Shown: positions 44,068 through 51,707, counted from the first letter of the stretch. The stretch: 64,000 nt of DNA from Leisingera aquaemixtae (GCF_001458395.1 NZ_CYSR01000030.1:124001-188000); one strand, 5' to 3'. The notes: generated from the letters alone by a model not told the origin. Made by a program: numbers and translations.

Positions 44068-45569
44068 CCTTTGAACAGGGCGGGCAGGGCGCGGCGCAGC
44101 AGTTTGCCGTTGGCGCCGGTGGGCAGCGCGTCCAGGTGGACATAGGCGCGGGGCTGCTTGTAGCGGGCCAGGCGGCGGGATGCAAAGGCCTGCAAGTCTT
44201 CCGTCTTCAACTCTTCGGGACCGGTATAGAAGGCGGCGATGACATAGGTGTCTTCCTTCACCTCCACCGCGGCGGCGCCGGCCTGGGTGATGCCCGGATG
44301 GGCCGCCAGCGCGGTTTCGACCTCGATGGGGGAAACCCGGTAGCCGCCTGCATTCATCATGTCGTCGCCGCGCCCCAGATAGCGGATCTGCCCGTCTGGC
44401 GACATCGCGCCCTGGTCGCCGGTCAGGAACCATTCGCCCTGATAGCGGGCCGCGGTTTCCTCCGGCGCGTTCAGATAGCCGAGCATCAGCCCGGGGTCGG
44501 AGCGGTGGATGGCGATGGTGCCTTCCTCGCCCATCGGCACCGGCCCGTCCGCGCCGGTGATTGCCACCTTGCGGCCCGGCTGCGGCCGGCCCAGGGCGCC
44601 GTCCTGCGCCGCATGTGAAGGGGACGCGGAAATGAAGGTCGAGCATTCCGACATGCCAAACGCCTCGTAAAGCCCGCGGCCGGTGGCGGCGGCCCAGCTT
44701 TCGTAAAGGTGGCGTGAGAGCTTTTCACCTGCGCAAAGCCCGTGCCGCAGGTCCGGCAGGTCCAGCGGGCCGCCCCGCAGCATCTTGCGGTAGACCCCGG
44801 GGGCCGCGGCGAAAAGGGTCGCGCGGTGCCGCCGCAGCAGCTCCGGCAGGTCTTCGGGCGGGGTTCCGGGGGCCGGGATCAGCGCCGTTGCGCCGGCGGC
44901 CCATGGGTCCATCAGCCCGGTGCCCAGGGTGTAGGTCCAGTTGAAGGCACCGGCGTGCAGCAGCCGGTCCTGTCCGGTTAGCCCGTACCAGCCGTCCACC
45001 ATCATCTGCCGCGCCCAAATCGCCCTGTGGGCATGCGCCACAGCGCGCGGATTTCCGCTGGTGCCGGAGGTGTAGACCACATAAGCCAGCCTGTCCGGCG
45101 CCCCAAAGGCATAATCGCAGGGGGCGAGCCGGTGCATCTCCAGCAATCGCGCGGTGCTGATCTGCACCGGGTGACTCGCGCAGGCCACAGCCGGATCCCG
45201 CAGAACCGCCGCGGGCTTCAGATCCGCGATGATCCGGGCGGTTTCTACCTCCGTCAGCTGGGCCGAGGTCGGCACCGGCACCAGCCCGGCGGCAATGGCG
45301 CCAAGATAGGCCACCGGAAACTCAACCGTGTTCCCGAGCCGCATCAGGACAATGTCGCCAGGGGTCAGGCCAGCCGCCAGCAGCCCGGTTCCGGTGCCGC
45401 GCACCGCCGCTTCCAGCCGGGCAAAGCTCCAGTGATCGCTGCCATCACGGGTCAGAACCGACAGCGCGGTCTTTTCCGCCAGGCGCCCGGCATGGCGCAG
45501 CACATGGGCGGCCAGATTGAAAGGAGACGGGCAGGGCGCGAACGGCCCCTGATCAAAAACAGACAGCAT
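44064..45569 (-). CDS. AMP-dependent acyl-CoA synthetase/ligase, benzoate-CoA ligase-like
   Basis: 501 residues of the adenylate-forming superfamily. The P-loop is YVVYTSGTSGNPRAVAHAH (here NPRAV replaces the usual xPKGV). A5 is YEAFGMSECSTF, A7 WFLTGDQG, A8 YLGRGDDMMNAGGYRVSPIEVE, and the catalytic Lys is in PTGANGKLLRR. The order of motifs and the short length resemble benzoate/aryl-CoA ligases. It is translationally coupled to the DsbA-like gene and divergent, across 64 bp, from an XRE-cupin regulator that may control it. Confidence 0.85.
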   Translation of the reverse strand: MLSVFDQGPFAPCPSPFNLAAHVLRHAGRLAEKTALSVLTRDGSDHWSFARLEAAVRGTGTGLLAAGLTPGDIVLMRLGNTVEFPVAYLGAIAAGLVPVPTSAQLTEVETARIIADLKPAAVLRDPAVACASHPVQISTARLLEMHRLAPCDYAFGAPDRLAYVVYTSGTSGNPRAVAHAHRAIWARQMMVDGWYGLTGQDRLLHAGAFNWTYTLGTGLMDPWAAGATALIPAPGTPPEDLPELLRRHRATLFAAAPGVYRKMLRGGPLDLPDLRHGLCAGEKLSRHLYESWAAATGRGLYEAFGMSECSTFISASPSHAAQDGALGRPQPGRKVAITGADGPVPMGEEGTIAIHRSDPGLMLGYLNAPEETAARYQGEWFLTGDQGAMSPDGQIRYLGRGDDMMNAGGYRVSPIEVETALAAHPGITQAGAAAVEVKEDTYVIAAFYTGPEELKTEDLQAFASRRLARYKQPRAYVHLDALPTGANGKLLRRALPALFKG

Positions 45570-45633
45570 GGCAAATGGCTAGCCTGCGCTGTCCTGCGTT
45601 GCAAGGCGCGCAGGTGCGGCTTATAGAGTGCGT

Positions 45634-46257
45634 ATGACTGGCCGTGACCCGAAATCCCTGATCACCATCGCCCGTGCCAACGGCGGCGAAGACGACGCAG
45701 AGCCGCTGGATCTGGGCGCCCGGGTGCGGGAGCTGCGCAAGGCGCGGGACTGGACGCTGGAACATGCGGCCAATCAGGCCGGGCTGGCGCGGTCCACCCT
45801 GTCCAAAATCGAAAACGGCCAGATGTCACCGACTTACGAGGCGCTGAAGAAGCTGGCCGTGGGCCTGCAGATCTCGGTGCCGCAGCTGTTCACCCCGCCG
45901 CAGCGCGATCAGGTGAACGGGCGGATGACCGTGACCAAATCCGGGGACGGATCGGCCCATGCCACCGCCACCTACGAGCATGAGCTGCTGGCCGACGGGC
46001 TGACCCGCAAGCAGATGCTGCCTTACCGGGCCCGGGTGCGGGCGCGGTCGATGGAGGAATTCGATGGCTGGGTGCGCCATGACGGCGAGGAATTCCTGTA
46101 TGTGCTGACCGGCGTGGTCAAGCTGTACACGGAATTCTATGAGCCGATTGAGATGCGCCGCGGCGACAGCGCCTATTACGACGCGGCCATGGGCCACAAC
46201 GTCATCTCCGTCAGCCCCGAAGATGCCATGATCCTCTGGGTAACATCGCTGGCCTGA
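45634..46257 (+). CDS. XRE family regulator with C-terminal cupin
   Basis: 207 residues. The helix-turn-helix is at about 30-85 (LGARVRELRKARDWTLEHAANQAGLARSTLSKIENG) and the cupin at about 120-205 (WVRHDGEEFLYVLTGVVKLYTEFYEPIEMRRGDSAYYDAAMGHNVIS). This architecture is common in repressors that sense small molecules. The start is taken as ATG at 45634; a GTG two codons upstream is possible. The 64-bp divergent gap to the acyl-CoA ligase makes that operon a likely target. Confidence 0.85.
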   Translation: MTGRDPKSLITIARANGGEDDAEPLDLGARVRELRKARDWTLEHAANQAGLARSTLSKIENGQMSPTYEALKKLAVGLQISVPQLFTPPQRDQVNGRMTVTKSGDGSAHATATYEHELLADGLTRKQMLPYRARVRARSMEEFDGWVRHDGEEFLYVLTGVVKLYTEFYEPIEMRRGDSAYYDAAMGHNVISVSPEDAMILWVTSLA

Positions 46258-46267
46258 CGGCCGGGCG

Positions 46268-46498
46268 CTAGTGCTTGCGCCCGTCCAGCTCTCTCAGCAG
46301 GCTTTCGATGTAGAGGAAATCATCCACCTCCTCCCTGGCTTCATTCAAGGTGAGGTGATGGGTTCGGGCCAAGTAGGCAACGAATTTGTCCCGGTCATCC
46401 AGTATGGATGGCGCATTGCTGGCTTTCAGGTGCGGAAAGCGCTGTTTGATGCGGGGCATCCTGTCAATCCAGCTGGCAGCTGCTGCTTGTACAGGCAT
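46268..46498 (-). CDS. Small hypothetical protein
   Basis: 76 residues, soluble and charged, with no signal peptide. Sequence features are a WIDRMPRIKQRFPHL opening, a DDRDKFVAYLARTHHLTLNEAREEVDDFLY helical part and a basic end. I do not recognise a family. GGGAG about 10 bases upstream supports the ATG. It ends 11 bp from the XRE-cupin stop (convergent) and lies downstream of the aquaporin gene on the same strand with a 95-bp gap, so membership in the arsenic operon is possible but unproven. Confidence 0.6.
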   Translation of the reverse strand: MPVQAAAASWIDRMPRIKQRFPHLKASNAPSILDDRDKFVAYLARTHHLTLNEAREEVDDFLYIESLLRELDGRKH

Positions 46499-46593
46499 CG
46501 GGGGGCACTCCCTGACAAACGGTTTATGATTTTTTGGACCCCCATCGTATCACTTTTCCGGCAAGTTTGTAACGGCCCGCCGGGGCCGCCGGA

Positions 46594-47286
46594 TCACCCC
46601 TGCCGGGCTCGGCGGGTTTCTGCCGTCGCGGAGGGCGCGGCAAACAGACGGGTCAGCACAATGTGGCCAATGCCGACCGCAACCAGCTGCATCGCGATGA
46701 ACATCGGAATGTGGCCCGGATAGATGCCTGCGAAGGTGTCGGTGAAGCCGCGGGCGATGGTCACCGCCGGATTGGCAAAGCTGGTGGAGGACGTGAACCA
46801 ATAGGCGCCGGTGATGTAAAGGCCAACCAGCGGAGGAACGGCGTCGGGACGCGACCGCAGCCCGCCGAAGATCACGAACAGCAGGCCAAAGGTGGCCAGG
46901 ATCTCGGAAAACCATTGACCGCTTCCGGTGCGGTGCATGGTGGCGGAGCTTTGCAGAATTGCAAGGTCGAACATCGCATGGCAGGCCCAGACGCCAAGGA
47001 TGCCGCCGGCTGTCTGCGCCAGCATATAGGGGGCCGCCGCGCGCCAGGGATGCTCGCGGCGCAGGGCAAAGGCAAGGGTCACCGCCGGATTGAAATGGGC
47101 GCCGGAAACCGGACCCAGGGTGGTGATGATCACATAGAGCATACAGCCGGTGGCCACGGCATTGGCCAGCAGCGCCAGGGCCACGTTACCGTCCGCAAGG
47201 GTCTCCGCCATAATGCCGGACCCCACCACACCAACCAGCAGCATCGCGGTGCCCAGGCCCTCGGCCAGAAGTTTCTGCGCGGTCAT
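46594..47286 (-). CDS. Aquaporin/MIP channel, AqpS-like
   Basis: A 230-residue inner-membrane channel with six helices and two half-helix motifs, HFNPAVT near residue 64 and FANPAVT near 170. It overlaps the arsC stop (ATGA) and so belongs to the arsenic operon. In Sinorhizobium meliloti the ars operon protein AqpS replaces an arsenite pump and lets arsenite made by ArsC leave the cell down its gradient. The same role is inferred here since no arsB or acr3 gene is present in the window. Confidence 0.85.
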   Translation of the reverse strand: MTAQKLLAEGLGTAMLLVGVVGSGIMAETLADGNVALALLANAVATGCMLYVIITTLGPVSGAHFNPAVTLAFALRREHPWRAAAPYMLAQTAGGILGVWACHAMFDLAILQSSATMHRTGSGQWFSEILATFGLLFVIFGGLRSRPDAVPPLVGLYITGAYWFTSSTSFANPAVTIARGFTDTFAGIYPGHIPMFIAMQLVAVGIGHIVLTRLFAAPSATAETRRARQG

Positions 47287-47759
47287 GCGATCTCTCCAAT
47301 CCGGTTGAGCTGCTGCGCCAGGTCCGCTGGCGCCATGGTTTCGAACGGCATCTCCAGCAGCGCCTTGGCGCGCTTTTCCAGCGTGGTATAGGCGGCGCGG
47401 AAGGCGGCGTCCCAGTCCGGCTGCTGGGCCGCTGCGGGATCTTCGACGCCCCAGTGGGCACGCACCGGCGCGCCAGGCCAGACCGGGCAGGTTTCGCCGG
47501 CGGCAGAGGCGCAGACGGTAATCACCACATCCATCTCCGGCGCGCCTTCGGCGGCGAACTCATCCCAGCTTTTGGAGCGGGCGCCGGAGGTGCCGTGGCC
47601 CAGTTCATTCAGCAGCACCAGCGATTGCGGATGCACTTTGCCGGTGGGGTCAGAGCCTGCCGAATAGGCGCGCACGCGGCCTGCGCCCAGCGTGTTGAAG
47701 ATCGACTCCAGCAGGATGGAGCGTGCGGAGTTGCCCGTGCAGAGGACAAGAATGTTCAT
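47283..47759 (-). CDS. arsC: Arsenate reductase ArsC, LMW-phosphatase type
   Basis: 158 residues. The P-loop CTGNSARS begins at Cys7, the attacking nucleophile. Cys83 and Cys91 (TVCASAAGETCPVWPG) are the relay pair of the thioredoxin-coupled class, like S. aureus pI258 ArsC. It reduces arsenate to arsenite. It lies 22 bp after the ArsR-ArsC fusion gene and overlaps the aquaporin gene. It is the second ArsC domain of the operon. Confidence 0.92.
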   Translation of the reverse strand: MNILVLCTGNSARSILLESIFNTLGAGRVRAYSAGSDPTGKVHPQSLVLLNELGHGTSGARSKSWDEFAAEGAPEMDVVITVCASAAGETCPVWPGAPVRAHWGVEDPAAAQQPDWDAAFRAAYTTLEKRAKALLEMPFETMAPADLAQQLNRIGEIA

Positions 47760-47781
47760 TGGTGATGACCGTGCTTGAAGG

Positions 47782-48615
47782 TTAGTCGGAAATCGTCACG
47801 CGGCCGGTATCGTCAACCCGGTGCTGAAGCGACAGGCGGTCGAGCGTATCAAATGGCAGCGCCACAAAGGCTTTGATGCGGTTGCGCAGCAGCCCGTAGG
47901 CCTGCTGGAAGGCAAGGCGGCGTTCGGCGTCGGTGCCGGTGGCCTTGACCGGGTCGGCCAGGCCCCAGTGGGCACTCATCGGCTGGCCGGGCCAGGCCGG
48001 GCATTCCTCGTTGGCGGCATGGTCGCAGACGGTGAAGACGAAATCCATTTGCGGCGCGCCGGGACTGGCAAATTCATCCAGATCCTTGGATCTCAGGCCG
48101 GCGGTGTCATACCCCTTGGCCTGCAGCAGCGCGGTCACTTCCGGCCGCGGGCCTGGCGACGGGCGGGTGCCTGCGGAAAAGGCCCGGAACTTGCCTTCGC
48201 CGGCCTGGTTCAAGATGGCCTCTGCCAGCAGCGACCTGGCGGAATTGCCGGTACAGATGAACAGCACGTTGAAAGGGCGGCCGGCGGTTGGCACCGGCAT
48301 CACCTCATTGCTGGCAGGGGCGCAGATACCGGGCCGGTTCTGGCAGCAGCCGGACAGCAGATCGTCGAACATCCCGCGCAGCCCCGGCAGGTCGGCGGTG
48401 TACATCAGCGAGGTGCCGGTCCGGTGCTGGCTGATCAGCCCGGCCTGTTTCAGCACCGACAGATAGGCAGATGCGGTATTGGCCTTGAATGCCAGCGCCG
48501 CGGCAATCTCTCCCGCGGGCACGGCATCCGGATAGCGGCGCATCAGCAGGCGGAACAGGGCCAGCCGGTTGGGATGCGCAAGGGCGCTCAGCTTATCTGT
48601 GATTTCTATTTCCAT
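47782..48615 (-). CDS. ArsR repressor fused to an ArsC arsenate reductase domain
   Basis: 277 residues in one uninterrupted frame. Residues 1-95 are an ArsR winged helix (LSALAHPNRLALFRLLMRR, ANTASAYLSVLKQAGLISQHRTG). Cys90, Cys91 and Cys98 (SGCCQNRPGIC) sit where Acidithiobacillus ferrooxidans ArsR binds arsenite with Cys95/96/102. Residues 115-277 are an LMW-type ArsC with Cys121 in CTGNSARS and relay cysteines 197 and 205. Both halves keep their key residues. The start ATG at 48615 has no ribosome site and lies inside a 32-bp palindrome, so a leaderless or autorepressed start is likely. Confidence 0.88.
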   Translation of the reverse strand: MEIEITDKLSALAHPNRLALFRLLMRRYPDAVPAGEIAAALAFKANTASAYLSVLKQAGLISQHRTGTSLMYTADLPGLRGMFDDLLSGCCQNRPGICAPASNEVMPVPTAGRPFNVLFICTGNSARSLLAEAILNQAGEGKFRAFSAGTRPSPGPRPEVTALLQAKGYDTAGLRSKDLDEFASPGAPQMDFVFTVCDHAANEECPAWPGQPMSAHWGLADPVKATGTDAERRLAFQQAYGLLRNRIKAFVALPFDTLDRLSLQHRVDDTGRVTISD

Positions 48616-48637
48616 AATTCGTGAATTACGGAAATAG
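48606..48637. promoter_or_regulatory. 32-bp dyad over the arsR-arsC start codon, probable ArsR operator
   Basis: The left arm CTATTTCCATAATTC (48606-48620) pairs with the right arm GAATTACGGAAATAG (48623-48637). Of 16 pairs only two mismatch (48614/48629 and the central 48621/48622). The start codon of the fusion gene (48613-48615, minus strand) lies within the left arm. Confidence 0.75.
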
Positions 48638-48687
48638 AACCTGCCTGTCAACGCCGCTGACGGTCCTGAGCCTGCGGCGCCAGATGC

Positions 48688-50511
48688 TCAGTCGGCTTCG
48701 TACCACCAGACATCCGGCATGAACCCGGTGCGGTCGCCATAAACCGGCAGCCTGTCTGGATAGCGCATTTCCTTGATATGGGCGATCCGCCCCACATCGA
48801 AGGACCAGAACGGAATGACATAGCGCCCCGCGGTCAGGACCCGGTCCAGCGCCCGCACGGCGGCGGTGAAATCCTCCGGCGCCTTGGCGGTCAGCATCGC
48901 GTCGATCATCGCTTCGGCAGCGGGGCTGTCCATCCCCATCAGGTTGCGGCTGCCGGGCTGGGTAATACCGTCGCGGCCCCAGTAATAACGCTGCTCGTTG
49001 CCGGGGCTCAGCGACAGCTCCATGCGGTAGCGGGTGAGGTCGAAGTCATAGCCAGTCCCGCGTTCGACATACTGCGCGTTGTCGACGGTTTCGGCGGACA
49101 GGGTAATGCCCAGGCGTTCCAGCTCGCGGGCGTAGATCTCTGTCACGGTTTTCATCTCGCCGTCGCCCTGGCGGATCAGCACGGTCAGGTTCAGCGCCTC
49201 TCCATCGCCGTTGCGCAGCACGCCATCGGTCACGGTCCAGCCCGCGTCTTCCAGCAATTTCATGGCCTTGCGCAGATTGCCGCGGTTGCGCTTGCTGCCG
49301 TCGCCCTGCGGCAGCGTGTAGCCTTCCAGGGTGCCGGGCAGCAGGCTGCCCGCGAACGGCTCCAGCAGCGCCCGGACTTTGCCGCTGGCCGCCCCTGGCT
49401 GCATCCCCAGCGCAGAGCCGGAGAAATAGGAGGTGATCCGCGGCTGCACGCCGCCGGTCACGGTGCCGTTGATGTATTCGAAGTTGAACGCCAGCAGCAG
49501 TGCCTCGCGCACGCGCCAGTCATCCAGCGGCGCGCGGCGGGTGTTCATCACCATTCCGGTCATGCCGGAGGGGCGCTGATGCGGGATCTCGCTTTTGACC
49601 ACATCGCCGCGGGTAACCGCCGGGAAGCTGTAGACACTGTCCCATTTGTCGGCATTGAACTCGCGCACCGCGCTCAACTCGCCCGCCTTGAAGGCCTCGA
49701 ACAGCACGGTTTCATCACCGAAGAAGTCGATGCGCAGCTCGTCGAAATTCTGGGTGCCGCGCTGAAGCGGCAGGTTCTTGCCCCAGTAATCGGGATTGCG
49801 GCGCAGGGTGACAAAGCGGCCCGGCTCATAGGCGCTGACCACATAAGCCCCGGTGCCGATGGGCGCGCCCTCGACCGTATCGCTGCCAAAATCCTTGCCC
49901 TCCCACTGCGCCTTTTTCAGGATCGGGCGCATGCCGGCGATCAGGGCCAGCTCGCGGTCCTCGGTGTTGAAGGTCAGGCGCAGGCTGCGCGGGCCGGTCT
50001 GTTCGATGCGGTCCACCTTGGTCCAGAAACCGCGGTAGCGGGGGTGCCCCTGGGTGCCAAGTGTCTCATAGGACCAGATCACATCCTCGATGGTGACCGG
50101 GCTCCCATCGGAGAATCGCGCCTCCTCCCGCAGGGTGAATTCCACCCAGGAGCGGTCCTCAGGGGTCTCGACCGATTCGGCCAGAAGGCCGTAGAGGGTG
50201 AAGGGCTCGTCCCAGGAGCGGCCCATCAGGCTCTCGTAACTCCAGAACCTCAGCTGCCACGGAGAGGTGCCTTTCAGGGCGAACGGGTTCAGCGAGTCAA
50301 AGCCGCCGGTGTTGCCGAAGACCACCTTGCCGCCCTTGGGGGCATCGGGGTTGGCATAGGGCAAGGACACAAAATCCGGTGGCAGGGCGGGGTCCCCGTA
50401 CATAGCTATGCCATGCGCCGATTCTGCCTGAGCGGAATTCGCGGCAAAAGCCAAGGTGATTCCGGCCAGTGCCGCGCGAAGATTCAGGAAATTTTCTTTT
50501 CGCAGTTTCAC
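48688..50511 (-). CDS. Extracellular peptide-type solute-binding protein (SBP family 5)
   Basis: 607 residues with a signal peptide (1-29, ending ANSAQA). The SBP_bac_5 pattern is clear: IAMYGDPALPPDFVSLPYANPDAPKGGKVVFGNTGGFDSLNPF, LYGLLAESVETPEDRSWVEFTLREEARFSDGSPVTIEDVIWSYE, and GTGAYVVSAYEPGRFVTLRRNPDYWGKNLP. The closest relatives are YejA-like binding proteins of microcin C/peptide ABC importers. No permease or ATPase gene is adjacent, so it is an orphan here. The 319-bp upstream region also carries an sRNA candidate on the other strand. Confidence 0.9.
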   Translation of the reverse strand: MKLRKENFLNLRAALAGITLAFAANSAQAESAHGIAMYGDPALPPDFVSLPYANPDAPKGGKVVFGNTGGFDSLNPFALKGTSPWQLRFWSYESLMGRSWDEPFTLYGLLAESVETPEDRSWVEFTLREEARFSDGSPVTIEDVIWSYETLGTQGHPRYRGFWTKVDRIEQTGPRSLRLTFNTEDRELALIAGMRPILKKAQWEGKDFGSDTVEGAPIGTGAYVVSAYEPGRFVTLRRNPDYWGKNLPLQRGTQNFDELRIDFFGDETVLFEAFKAGELSAVREFNADKWDSVYSFPAVTRGDVVKSEIPHQRPSGMTGMVMNTRRAPLDDWRVREALLLAFNFEYINGTVTGGVQPRITSYFSGSALGMQPGAASGKVRALLEPFAGSLLPGTLEGYTLPQGDGSKRNRGNLRKAMKLLEDAGWTVTDGVLRNGDGEALNLTVLIRQGDGEMKTVTEIYARELERLGITLSAETVDNAQYVERGTGYDFDLTRYRMELSLSPGNEQRYYWGRDGITQPGSRNLMGMDSPAAEAMIDAMLTAKAPEDFTAAVRALDRVLTAGRYVIPFWSFDVGRIAHIKEMRYPDRLPVYGDRTGFMPDVWWYEAD

Positions 50512-50585
50512 AACAATCCCGCTCTGCCCTTATTTTCTTGCTTCCGCACGCTACGTGCGCTTTTTCGTCTTTTCAAACTTTTAGC

Positions 50586-50614
50586 TTGGACGAAAGCCGG
50601 AAATTGCTTATAAA
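50586..50614 (+). promoter_or_regulatory. Sigma-70-type promoter for an sRNA candidate
   Basis: TTGGAC (50586-50591) and TATAAA (50609-50614) are separated by exactly 17 bp. The predicted transcription start is near 50621. No protein gene begins until 50831, after a terminator. Confidence 0.6.
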
Positions 50615-50620
50615 GAGATC

Positions 50621-50694
50621 ACTGCTCGATAGGTTTCTTGCCTGTATGAAACCTGCCTCAATAACTAACGCCCGCCTTGTGCGGGCGTTTTTTT
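50621..50694 (+). ncRNA. Candidate trans-acting small RNA (about 74 nt)
   Basis: It lies in the 319-bp gap between the divergent SBP gene and bdhA. A promoter precedes it, a hairpin (AGGTTTC 50631-50637 with GAAACCT 50648-50654, loop containing TTGCCTG) forms the body, and a strong terminator with seven T ends it. The body contains no convincing ORF. The terminator cannot belong to either flanking gene, since both start here, so an independent transcript is needed to explain it. The U-tail and unpaired AU-rich CAATAACTAA linker would suit Hfq, which is encoded in this window. I do not recognise an Rfam family. The remaining gap has a small hairpin at 50545-50559 in the SBP leader and nothing else visible. 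Confidence 0.6.
50668..50694 (+). terminator. Strong Rho-independent terminator of the sRNA candidate
   Basis: An 8-bp stem (ACGCCCGC/GCGGGCGT) with a CTTGT loop runs directly into seven T. No T run exists on the opposite strand, so it acts only on plus-strand transcripts. Confidence 0.9.
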
Positions 50695-50830
50695 CTGGGC
50701 CGTTTCCCGTCCGTGATACCCGTTAATGCCCCCGCGTTCCGCCAGGGCTCTGCGTAGTCTTACGCGTTTCCTTTGCATCTGCAGCATGGCACAGTGGCGG
50801 CAGTTTGATTGAGCCAAAGCGGAGAAGCTG

Positions 50831-51604
50831 ATGTCCTTGCAAGGGAAGACTGCCGTCATCACCGGATCGAATTCAGGCATTGGCCTGGGGGTTGCACGCG
50901 AACTGGCGCGGGCAGGGGCCAATGTGGTGCTGAACTCCTTTACAGACCGGGAGGAGGATCACGCGCTGGCCGGCGCGGTGGCCCGTGAATTCGGCGTCCA
51001 GGCCCGCTACATCCAGGCCGATATGTCCAACGGCGCCGATTGCCGGGCGCTGATCGAAAAGGCCGGCGCCTGCGATATCCTGATCAACAACGCAGGCATC
51101 CAGCATGTGTCGCCGATTGACGAGTTCCCGCAGGACAAGTGGGACGCGATCATCGCGATCAACATGACATCCAACTTCCACACCATGGCCGCGGCCTTGC
51201 CGAAGATGCGGGCAGCGGGCTGGGGGCGGATCGTCAATATCGCCTCGGCGCACGGGCTGACGGCCTCTCCCTTTAAATCGGCCTATGTGGCGGCCAAGCA
51301 TGGCGTGGTCGGCATGACCAAGACCGTGGCGCTGGAAACCGCGGAGGAGCCGATCACCTGCAATGCGATCTGCCCGGGCTATGTGCTGACGCCGCTGGTG
51401 GAGGCGCAGATCCCCGACACCATGGAGAAGTACAACATGGGCCGGGAAGAGGTGATCAAGAAGGTCATGCTGGAGCGCCAGCCCAGCCGCGAGTTCGCAA
51501 CTGTGGAGCAGCTGGGCGGCACGGCGGTGTTCCTGTGCTCGGACGCGGCCGCGCAGATCACCGGCACCGCGATCAGCGTCGACGGCGGCTGGACCGCACT
51601 GTAA
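50831..51604 (+). CDS. bdhA: 3-hydroxybutyrate dehydrogenase (SDR)
   Basis: A 257-residue short-chain dehydrogenase that interconverts D-3-hydroxybutyrate and acetoacetate, linking polyhydroxybutyrate turnover to central metabolism. The NAD site is TGSNSGIGLGVA, the NNAG motif reads LINNAGIQHVSPI, and the catalytic residues lie in NIASAHGLTASPFKSAYVAAKHG (Ser, YxxxK). The CPGYVLTPLVEAQIPD segment and the C-terminal ITGTAISVDGGWTA are typical of BdhA. It is followed by a patatin-like lipase gene on the same strand. Confidence 0.93.
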   Translation: MSLQGKTAVITGSNSGIGLGVARELARAGANVVLNSFTDREEDHALAGAVAREFGVQARYIQADMSNGADCRALIEKAGACDILINNAGIQHVSPIDEFPQDKWDAIIAINMTSNFHTMAAALPKMRAAGWGRIVNIASAHGLTASPFKSAYVAAKHGVVGMTKTVALETAEEPITCNAICPGYVLTPLVEAQIPDTMEKYNMGREEVIKKVMLERQPSREFATVEQLGGTAVFLCSDAAAQITGTAISVDGGWTAL

Positions 51605-51664
51605 CGGCCAAGCTTTAGGGCGGGAGGGGGCCAGCCCCCTCTTGCCCCTTGAAGGGGGCAATTC

Positions 51665-51694
51665 ACCCCCGGGATATTTCCGGCCAGAAGAAAA
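51665..51694 (+). repeat. Roseobacter dispersed intergenic element, copy B
   Basis: CCCCCGGGATATTT is followed by GGCCAGAAGAAAA, the same core as the copy at 34224-34256. Two GC-rich hairpins (GAGGGGG/CCCCCTC and TGCCCC/GGGGCA, within 51622-51662) precede it, between bdhA and the patatin gene. Confidence 0.6.
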
Positions 51695-51707
51695 GGCGGA
51701 CCGGCTC

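Noticed and set aside
48778-50613. 611-codon open frame antisense to the SBP gene
   Set aside because: It is a composition artefact; the sense frame encodes a signal peptide and SBP family blocks.
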